A stretch of 5,871 nt of DNA, from positions 1 through 5,871 of the forward strand of contig QYPU01000036.1 of the NCBI GenBank assembly GCA_007280145.1. Reading direction: 5' to 3'. The first letter of the stretch is position 1. The number at the start of each line of letters is the position of its first letter. The notes under the pieces were generated by a model, which did no database searches, was not told the DNA's origin, and saw nothing but the letters and a program-made list of their open reading frames with translations. A program made the translations under genes and the position numbers. This stretch comes from Dehalococcoidia bacterium (GTDB lineage Bacteria > Chloroflexota > Dehalococcoidia > GIF9 > UBA5629). This document shows, piece after piece, positions 1 to 5,713 of the stretch.

Positions 1-23
1 AACCGACCTTCTTTATGTTTCAT
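1..23 (-). CDS. Start of an unidentified gene, cut by the window edge
   Basis: An ATG at 23-21 on the minus strand opens a frame reading MKHKEGR before the window ends. It is called as a gene start because AAGGAGG lies 7 nt upstream, an almost ideal ribosome binding site. Seven residues do not allow any functional call. The gene follows the type IIG enzyme in the same direction after a gap of about 133 nt. I see no convincing intrinsic terminator or promoter in that gap, so read-through from the upstream cluster is possible. Confidence 0.55.
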
Positions 24-30
24 TCTTAGC

Positions 31-37
31 CCTCCTT
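31..37 (-). promoter_or_regulatory. Strong Shine-Dalgarno site AAGGAGG for the gene leaving the left edge
   Basis: The plus strand reads CCTCCTT here, giving AAGGAGG on the minus strand. It ends 7 nt before an ATG at 23-21. This match to the anti-Shine-Dalgarno sequence is the main evidence that a gene begins at 23. Confidence 0.6.
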
Positions 38-156
38 ATTTTGTAAACAGAGTTAGATGAATGCCGCCTGGTATAAAAGGTTCAATACTGCAGGCAATCT
101 CTTGACAGATTCTAACACCTTATATTCTGGCTATCAAGCTCACTGTAATTAAATGA

Positions 157-3100
157 TTATATTCCCTTACCTTTCACGATGGCTATTTCATCATCGGTAA
201 GCCCGTAGAGCCTGTAAACTATCTGGTCAATGAGGTTATCTGTTGCCTTGATGCGAGCCTTTAATGGAGTAAGAACACCCATAGTAGCCGAGAATTCGCT
301 GGCTATGGTATCCCTGGTCTGTGATGGGCACGGGTCCGGGACAGACTTATTTTTCTTGAGAACATCAAGCAAGTCTTCAAAGCTGTTTTCGTGGAAACCC
401 TTGATTTTGGTCTTGTTCTTCTGGTCTTCAACGGAGCCTTCCAGTATTTCTTTCTCCAGCCAGGTCAGAAAGCCTTTAATCTTGGACTGCTTGTCTTTGT
501 TGAGCCGTGTCATCTCCTCGGCGAGGAAAGCCAGCAGGTCATGCACCACATCTGATTGCTCGTGCTCCACATCCGGGGTGCCATCAGCTTTTTGTGGTAA
601 GCGTTCAGCTACGAAGGCGAGAATCTTATCCCAATCCTGGCTCTGAAGGCATTCCTGATATAGCTCTTTACCCTGCTCCAGCAATTGCCTTCGCTCCTTT
701 TCCGGGGTGGTGAAGTTGATGCGGCGGATGGGCATGGCTTTGAGCAGGTTCAGATAAACCTGAGGCTTGGTTGTACCTGATACTCTCGCCAGCATTTCGT
801 AGAAAGAACGCATGAACTTGCTATTCAGTAGAGAAAGAAGGAAGTCTAAGCTGAGCTGCTTGTGAGTTGCTGTTATTTGAAAGATAGAGTTGGGAAATAG
901 AAACTTGGCATCGTCAATCGTGGCAACGATGGTCGGTTCTGTCTGCCTCAGGATGATCTTTCTATCCGACGAAAAACATTGCATTCGTCTAGGTGAGTCA
1001 TAGTTGAATCCCGGCCTCTTGAGATGCCTTGTGAACTCTGGTTTCAGTACCCACCAGCCCTCCCACTCCGCAAGTCCATAGCGGCATGGGATGGATTCTC
1101 CTCGCCTGAGTGCCCTAGAGTAGTGTTCTTGATTTTCCGGCATTTGTATGAATAGCTCATTAAGCAAGTTCGCCGTTTGGATGCCGTCACACACTACAGC
1201 GACATCATTGAGCATAGGGTGGCCCTTGGTCCTTCCTTTGAGGGCAATGACATGTGGAGAAACAAAGAATCTAGCTACTTTGGACTGCTCCCCGGAACTA
1301 TTTACGATATAGTCATCGCACACAATGTCGATGGGCAATTTGTGTCTCTGTGATTCTTCAAGTCTAGCCTCATCCTCAATCTCTGCGACAAGGATCGCCG
1401 GTACTGGTTCGAAGACTCCCTTAGTTGCCCTGACGAGGCAAATTGGATTTGCCACCTCACGAAAGAACCGCTCACCAAAATCCAAGATCTCATGAATCCG
1501 CCACTCGTTGACCATGAAGTGCCTGGTCGGAGTGAAGTACTCACCCGACAGCAGGTGAGAAGGAAACAATAGCGAGAATCTGTCTTGCGACCTAAGAATT
1601 TGGAAGCCAAGCTCCCAAAAAAGAAAGGATATGTCGAAGCGATGTCGAGCCGTCTTTGTCCATTGATTTTCAAAAAAGCCCTTTTCGTTTTCCGCTATGT
1701 TGTCGCTTGATATCATTGGTGGATTTCCGACTACGGCATCAAAGCCGGGATTGGTTTTTCGGTTGCCCTGTTCATCGTAGAACACCTCGGGGAACTCCAG
1801 TTCCCAGTGGAAGAAGTGTCTCTCATCCCTCATAGCCAGAGCTTTTTTGACGGTCTCTTTTTGCAATAGCTTCTCCCACTCCGGCTGGGGGGACTGGAGA
1901 TTGTCCAACAAGGCATAGTATTCATCGCCTTGGTTACCAAAATAGGTGCTAACCCAGAGGTCGGCAAGGGTGCGGAAGCGCTCAGCATTATGCTCAAAAT
2001 CACGCTCCCATTTCTCTTTATTGTGGATATCCTCCAGTGTTTCAGTGGGAAACCGAGCAATGAGGGCCCGGTTCTGGAGCAAATCATATAGTTTCTTGTT
2101 GAAAGCCTCATCAAAGAGCCCTGACTGAGCTGGCCTTCGACTGAGGTCGGCTATCTTAACCTTCTTGCGCCTTGTCTTTGGTAAGGGCAGGTCGCCTAGC
2201 TCTGCTACCTCTGCGCCAATGAGGCTGTTACCCACCCGCAGGTGATGGTTAAGGAACGAGAGTGGTTTGGACTTAGCCATAGTTCCCAGCCACAGCGTTA
2301 ACTTGGCAAGCTCAACCGCCAGGGGGTTCAGGTCAACTCCATAGATGCAATTCTCCACTACCCGGCGGCGGTAATAAGTCAGCTCTGATTCTTCAGTAAG
2401 TTCCAGCGGCGACTCGATAGACGGGTCAGTGGCAATAGCTTCAGCCAGAAAGTCTGTAGCACGAGCCAGGAAATGGCCGCTACCCATTGCCGGGTCGAGT
2501 ACCTTCAGGGAGAGATAGGGTTCTAGTAGCCGCTCATGTTCTTCGGCTATCTTGCGGTCATATTTATCGGTCGGCTCCAAGCCCTGCTTTTGTTCCTTCA
2601 GCTTCTGCCACTTGGCAGTTGCCTTATCAACCTCTGGCTTTAGAGCTTTGAGCTTATCCTGGGCTTGCTTCACCAGTGGGTCAAGTGTATTCTCCACAAT
2701 GTAATTAACGATGTACTCCGGAGTATAGTAAGAGCCGCTGGCCTTGCGCTCGCCTTTATCATTGGCGAGATATAGTTCATTCTTTTTATAGGCTATCTTC
2801 TTATCAGGGTGTTTATCAGCCGGGGCATATTTTATGCTGCTCTTCTCCTTTACAGTTACTAAATCGTGTGGGGCAATGCGTGGCTTAAACTCCAGGAGAC
2901 CTTCATAGATGCTGCCCAGATGGCGCTCACTCAGGGTATTATAGTCAACCGCAACCACTCGCTTCAGTTCCTTGTCATATACTTGAGCAAGCTGCTGAAT
3001 CGCTGGAACGAGAAAAGCATCGGCAATAGCATATTCCTCAAGGAAAGGATGTTCTTCCAGGTTAAAAAGTCCGCCATTATACTCTGGAATACCTAAGCCA

Positions 3101-4188
3101 GGGTCACCTGTATTTATCAAACCAAATAGGTTACCAATCCTCTGATAGTAAATGGTTGATTGAGAGCTGAGCGGCTGCCCTTTCCTGATTACCTCGTCAA
3201 TATCGTGAGTTATTTTATGCATACTGTAGTTATCACGGTAGCTCACACTGGAGGTTAGCGGCAGCAGTTCCCTTGCCTCGGCGTAGAAGACAAAAAGCAG
3301 GCGATAGAGGAGGGTTAAAGAATTATCGTAAATGTCTTTCAGAGTTGGCGCATCGAGTTGCCTAGGGGAGAAACCAGTGGCGAAGCCGCGGCATAAAAAC
3401 TCCACCACTTTATACGCACGCTCTTTGATATCAGCTTCCAGCTCAGCAGCATATTCATTGCTGCCTTCAAACACATAGTCCAGAAACGACTTACCATCAA
3501 CTTGAAGTAAAGCGGCTTTGCGGAAGAAAAGGTAGAAGTATTTGAGCTTCTCCTCGGGAGCTTCTTCTAGAAGTTTAACCAGGTCAACTTGATAATAGTT
3601 GCCCAGGGGTAAATGGGATTTAATATAGTATAACCTCCACAGACGGCCGTTGGTGAGAATGCCCCACCTCTGCTGGGTGCTGGTGAGATAACTAACTATC
3701 TGGAAGGATGGATTCTGGTTGGTAAAAGTATCTCGGTCGCTTGACTTGGCCAGGTCAAGCTCTCGCTCCCAATATTTAGCATCGGCAATACCAATACACT
3801 GAGCATAATCATTGCCCTTGAGTTTCTGGTAAGCCTTATTCTTCGTTGATTCGTCTGGAAAGAGGGCATAATCAGATCGATTTGTCTGCTGGCCTATCTT
3901 GGTGGGAGCCTGGACTATGTAGCTATTAGCATAACCTAAAAGGTCCAGCACAGGCTGGATAAATTCATTCTCTGTCTGAGCCTCATTGAAATTTGGCAGT
4001 ATAGTCTTTTTGGACTCATATAAGGATAATAGGCTCTTACGGAAAGTTGAAAGCTCTTCATCAATTTTCCATTCTTTCCATTCGGGTAACCGTGCCTTGA
4101 GGAAATGGTCAGAAAACAACCCTCGGTTTTGAAACCATAATCCTGGCTCGTAGGATGAGCCGTGGTTTTTCGGTAAGGCTTCAGGCAT
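157..4188 (-). CDS. Type IIG (Eco57I-like) restriction-modification enzyme, nuclease and N6-adenine methyltransferase in one chain
   Basis: This is a single polypeptide of 1343 residues, at the large end for type IIG enzymes, that should cut DNA and methylate adenine at the same recognition site. Numbering is from the ATG at 4188. The N-terminal third looks like a PD-(D/E)XK nuclease: D106, then D136-A-K138, a QxxxY helix (Q163-Y167) and the usual TNG...W strand (179-184). Methyltransferase motif X is YYTP (487-490). A charged, probably coiled-coil linker (505-558) precedes motif I, LDPAMGSGHFL (564-574), for AdoMet binding. GVDLNPLA around D619 is motif II. Motif IV is NPPM (822-825), where NPPY/F/W is normal. 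The target-recognition region probably spans about 990-1170, including a LLSLLNSK segment, and a helical tail follows. The frame is unbroken. An upstream in-frame ATG at 4218 would add ten residues, but its GAGGAG is 14 nt away, while the ATG at 4188 has AAAGGAG at 9 nt. It is third in the cluster after the MNT and HEPN genes. The family call is secure; the recognition site is unknown. Confidence 0.93.
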   Translation of the reverse strand: MPEALPKNHGSSYEPGLWFQNRGLFSDHFLKARLPEWKEWKIDEELSTFRKSLLSLYESKKTILPNFNEAQTENEFIQPVLDLLGYANSYIVQAPTKIGQQTNRSDYALFPDESTKNKAYQKLKGNDYAQCIGIADAKYWERELDLAKSSDRDTFTNQNPSFQIVSYLTSTQQRWGILTNGRLWRLYYIKSHLPLGNYYQVDLVKLLEEAPEEKLKYFYLFFRKAALLQVDGKSFLDYVFEGSNEYAAELEADIKERAYKVVEFLCRGFATGFSPRQLDAPTLKDIYDNSLTLLYRLLFVFYAEARELLPLTSSVSYRDNYSMHKITHDIDEVIRKGQPLSSQSTIYYQRIGNLFGLINTGDPGLGIPEYNGGLFNLEEHPFLEEYAIADAFLVPAIQQLAQVYDKELKRVVAVDYNTLSERHLGSIYEGLLEFKPRIAPHDLVTVKEKSSIKYAPADKHPDKKIAYKKNELYLANDKGERKASGSYYTPEYIVNYIVENTLDPLVKQAQDKLKALKPEVDKATAKWQKLKEQKQGLEPTDKYDRKIAEEHERLLEPYLSLKVLDPAMGSGHFLARATDFLAEAIATDPSIESPLELTEESELTYYRRRVVENCIYGVDLNPLAVELAKLTLWLGTMAKSKPLSFLNHHLRVGNSLIGAEVAELGDLPLPKTRRKKVKIADLSRRPAQSGLFDEAFNKKLYDLLQNRALIARFPTETLEDIHNKEKWERDFEHNAERFRTLADLWVSTYFGNQGDEYYALLDNLQSPQPEWEKLLQKETVKKALAMRDERHFFHWELEFPEVFYDEQGNRKTNPGFDAVVGNPPMISSDNIAENEKGFFENQWTKTARHRFDISFLFWELGFQILRSQDRFSLLFPSHLLSGEYFTPTRHFMVNEWRIHEILDFGERFFREVANPICLVRATKGVFEPVPAILVAEIEDEARLEESQRHKLPIDIVCDDYIVNSSGEQSKVARFFVSPHVIALKGRTKGHPMLNDVAVVCDGIQTANLLNELFIQMPENQEHYSRALRRGESIPCRYGLAEWEGWWVLKPEFTRHLKRPGFNYDSPRRMQCFSSDRKIILRQTEPTIVATIDDAKFLFPNSIFQITATHKQLSLDFLLSLLNSKFMRSFYEMLARVSGTTKPQVYLNLLKAMPIRRINFTTPEKERRQLLEQGKELYQECLQSQDWDKILAFVAERLPQKADGTPDVEHEQSDVVHDLLAFLAEEMTRLNKDKQSKIKGFLTWLEKEILEGSVEDQKNKTKIKGFHENSFEDLLDVLKKNKSVPDPCPSQTRDTIASEFSATMGVLTPLKARIKATDNLIDQIVYRLYGLTDDEIAIVKGKGI

Positions 4189-4197
4189 TAGCCTAGA

Positions 4198-4204
4198 CTC
4201 CTTT
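4198..4204 (-). promoter_or_regulatory. Ribosome binding site AAAGGAG favouring the inner start of the type IIG gene
   Basis: The minus strand reads AAAGGAG, ending 9 nt before the ATG at 4188-4186. The alternative ATG at 4218 has only GAGGAG at a spacing of 14 nt (4233-4238), inside the end of the HEPN gene. The inner start is therefore preferred, leaving a 41-nt gap after the HEPN stop codon. Use of both starts cannot be excluded. Confidence 0.5.
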
Positions 4205-4229
4205 ACACCTGGGCACATTATTCACAATA

Positions 4230-4664
4230 TTACTCCTCAACATTGAGGATTGCCACTGTCTTTTCGATAAATCTTTCTGCAGAAGCAATAACTGCCTTAG
4301 CTCCCGACTGAGAAAACTCAGCCTCGTAATCGGCCGCTTCACGGAGATTCATAGCATTAAGGAAGTCACGAACTAACTGAGCATCCATTATGCCTTCATC
4401 TACAAATAGAGCCCTCAAGGCTACAGCCAGGCAGTAGTGGCTCTTTTCACGGTAGCCCTGGGAGTAGATAAGTGCCCTGGCAGCATGGAACATCGCATAG
4501 TAGGCCTGGATAGTTGACCATTTGTAACGCTCATTTTTATAGCCCGCATTTGCATCCGATAGGTCACCTTTGGCAACTGAGAGCTCTTTCTTAACCAGGT
4601 GTTTGCCTCTAGCGAAGGGAATAATCTTCTTGCTCTCAAAACACTGCTTAAATTCTTGGTTCAC
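4230..4664 (-). CDS. HEPN-domain protein of the UPF0332 type, partner of the adjacent nucleotidyltransferase
   Basis: The 144-residue product has the layout of a small all-helical HEPN protein. An amphipathic helix runs over roughly 20-40. The family signature helix is AYYAMFHAARALIYSQGY (54-71), followed by K74 and H76. A later helix carries LREAADYE (107-114), the UPF0332-like R..ADY motif, and a last helix covers about 121-140. There is no signal peptide or membrane segment, so it should be cytoplasmic. HEPN proteins encoded beside MNT proteins act as RNase toxins in the HepT/MntA systems, but the RX4-6H catalytic motif of those toxins is absent: the closest is R72-x3-H76. Toxicity is therefore unproven. 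The start is GTG at 4664, with AAAGGG 6 nt upstream, inside the last 17 nt of the MNT gene, which suggests translational coupling. The stop lies 41 nt before the preferred start of the type IIG gene. Family assignment is confident; biochemical role is inference. Confidence 0.88.
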   Translation of the reverse strand: MNQEFKQCFESKKIIPFARGKHLVKKELSVAKGDLSDANAGYKNERYKWSTIQAYYAMFHAARALIYSQGYREKSHYCLAVALRALFVDEGIMDAQLVRDFLNAMNLREAADYEAEFSQSGAKAVIASAERFIEKTVAILNVEE

Positions 4665-5214
4665 TGGCTGCCCTTTCCCATAGTACTATGCCACGGTCAA
4701 CTTCTTCTATGAAAGTCTGCTCTGATTCCTTTCCTTCCAATAGCTCGACAGGTGTCTTAATCACTGATTGAATATGAATATTCTCGTATCCCTTCGGGAA
4801 TTTGAAATTGCTGATAACATTTGACACGTCTTCCTTGCTGTTCGATACAACGAATAAGTCTAAATCACTCTCAGAGGTATCTGTTCCAAGAGCACAACTG
4901 CCGTATAGTACTATACGGTTTGTCATCTCCTTCAATTCTTCTACTAATGGTTCAACCAGCATGAGGTTTATCATTTTCTTGAACTCGATAACGGCAGCAG
5001 CCGAGGAATCAATCGAATAGAAATACATTTTCCCTTCTCGTCTGCGTGTGGCAACCCCGGTTGAATATAACTCATTTAACGCCCGGTTTGCTGAGCCGTA
5101 AGATATTCCAAGCCTACGAGCCAGCTGTCTCTCATAAAATTCCTGGTCCGAGAATTTCGCCAGCAGGCTTAGCACCCTCTGGCTGTTTGTAGCAAGTATG
5201 TGAGCATGCAGCAT
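4648..5214 (-). CDS. Winged-helix/HTH protein fused to a minimal nucleotidyltransferase (MNT) domain, probable antitoxin and autoregulator
   Basis: The 188-residue protein has two parts. Residues 1-70 look like a winged helix: RQLARRLGISYGSANRALNE (29-48) is a clear helix-turn-helix, followed by a basic wing (R57, R58, R59, K62) and the strand YFYSID. Residues 75-185 form an MNT domain of the DNA polymerase beta superfamily, with LYGSCALGTDTSESDLDLFV (103-122). This fits GSx10DxD exactly: G105, S106, D117 and D119 would bind the nucleotide and metals. The C-terminal part (IQSVIKTPVELLEGK and later IVLWE) matches the usual ending of HTH-MNT proteins. MntA-type antitoxins AMPylate their HEPN partner; that this one does is inference. 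I see no obvious third catalytic acid. The ATG at 5214 has TGGAG about 9 nt upstream and lies about 25 nt from the predicted transcript start. It is the first gene of the cluster, overlaps the HEPN gene by 17 nt, and its promoter contains a perfect palindrome it may bind. Confidence 0.88.
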   Translation of the reverse strand: MLHAHILATNSQRVLSLLAKFSDQEFYERQLARRLGISYGSANRALNELYSTGVATRRREGKMYFYSIDSSAAAVIEFKKMINLMLVEPLVEELKEMTNRIVLYGSCALGTDTSESDLDLFVVSNSKEDVSNVISNFKFPKGYENIHIQSVIKTPVELLEGKESEQTFIEEVDRGIVLWERAASEPRI

Positions 5215-5229
5215 ATACTATTGCTCCAA

Positions 5230-5240
5230 ATACTGAGTAT
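5230..5240. promoter_or_regulatory. Short 11-bp palindrome ATACT-G-AGTAT at the predicted transcript start
   Basis: ATACT and AGTAT form perfect arms around a single central G, immediately beside the 18-bp palindrome and at the expected transcription start. It could be a second protein-binding site, or chance in an AT-rich leader. Its sequence differs from the 18-bp palindrome, so it is not simply a second copy of it. Confidence 0.3.
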
Positions 5241-5241
5241 G

Positions 5242-5259
5242 TGCTCATTATAATGAGCA
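5242..5259. promoter_or_regulatory. Perfect 18-bp palindrome over the -10 box, candidate operator
   Basis: TGCTCATTATAATGAGCA is identical to its reverse complement and its centre lies within the TATAAT of the cluster promoter. A dimeric regulator bound here would block RNA polymerase. The natural candidate is the HTH domain of the first gene, as in autoregulated toxin-antitoxin and RM control circuits. The half-site TGAGCA/TGCTC(A/C) recurs at 5201-5206 and 5222-5227. Symmetry and position are seen directly; the binding protein is inferred. Confidence 0.65.
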
Positions 5260-5275
5260 GTAATGGGAAAGTCAA
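5247..5275 (-). promoter_or_regulatory. Near-consensus sigma70 promoter of the MNT-HEPN-type IIG cluster
   Basis: On the minus strand TTGACT (5275-5270) is separated by exactly 17 nt from a perfect TATAAT (5252-5247). Transcription should begin near 5240, leaving a leader of about 25 nt before the ATG at 5214. It is the only strong promoter-like sequence I see upstream of the three genes, and it is strong enough that repression would be expected to matter. Confidence 0.8.
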
Positions 5276-5511
5276 GACTCCATGCAGGATTATGGCAATG
5301 GCTTGCCTATTGCAGTTTTTAGTGGATTGTTACTTGTCGGTGAATCGTCTCAGATAGAATTGCCATCTGAATGAGTAACTGCTGTGCTTCAAGGGAAGTC
5401 GGACGACTAGCTCTGGCATTTCCTCGGGCCGGTTTGGGCTATTTAACTGAATAAATTGAGCTTTTATTGTCGTAATTATCTCCTTGACAAATGTATTTGT
5501 GGGGAAGTGAT

Positions 5512-5637
5512 ATGGAGGAATATACTATAGCCAATTTTAATGGAGACTTCCCTGATGATGCTGCTTGCTTGGAGTGGTTAAAGAACTATCTTTATCCTGA
5601 GGGAAGATTTAGGCTTGGTTTCATAAGCCTTCTTTAA
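5512..5637 (+). pseudogene. 5' remnant of an IS1595/ISXO2-type transposase gene
   Basis: The 41-residue frame begins MEEYTIANFNGDFPDDAACL and continues EWLKNYLYPEG. This matches the start of IS1595-family (ISXO2-like) transposases as I know it: an xYTIxxFxxDFPDDxACLxWL segment, then YPxG just before a zinc ribbon. After YPEG (about 5605) the resemblance stops. The Cys pairs of the zinc ribbon and the whole catalytic domain are missing, and a stop follows at 5635-5637. GGGGAAG at 5501-5507 is a plausible ribosome binding site retained from the intact gene. I could not identify the terminal inverted repeats. It points away from the MNT cluster and toward the mazF fragment, and shows that an insertion sequence was once here and was mostly deleted. 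The remnant call rests on about 30 residues of family resemblance recalled without a search. Confidence 0.65.
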
Positions 5638-5713
5638 CAAGGTTTCAAAGTCTTTCTTGGTAGTAGAAATTTGATTAGGATTTATTGGTTTAGTCGTCTT
5701 TAGCTTTGCGCAA

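Noticed and set aside
66..95. Inverted repeat GCCTG...CAGGC downstream of the type IIG gene, possible terminator
   Set aside because: Arms of five bases around a 20-nt loop with no T-run after the second arm; not a credible intrinsic terminator.
102..126. TTGACA followed by TATATT on the plus strand, promoter-like
   Set aside because: The gap between the hexamers is only about 13 nt, and the sequence points into the antisense strand of the type IIG gene.
230..713. Open frames on the plus strand across the 3' part of the type IIG gene
   Set aside because: They are antisense to a well-supported coding frame with conserved motifs, lack recognisable domains, and appear to be by-products of its codon usage.
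5249..5254. Plus-strand TATAAT within the palindrome, suggesting a divergent promoter
   Set aside because: It is the automatic mirror of the palindrome; no -35-like hexamer lies 16-18 nt upstream on the plus strand.
5295..5320. Hairpin (7-bp stem with one G-T pair, 5-nt loop) followed by TTTTT on the plus strand
   Set aside because: It resembles a weak terminator, but no plus-strand gene lies upstream of it, and the stem is short and imperfect.
5484..5512. TTGACA upstream of the transposase remnant as its promoter
   Set aside because: At 17-18 nt spacing the -10 would be GTGATA or TGATAT, a poor match that overlaps the start codon.
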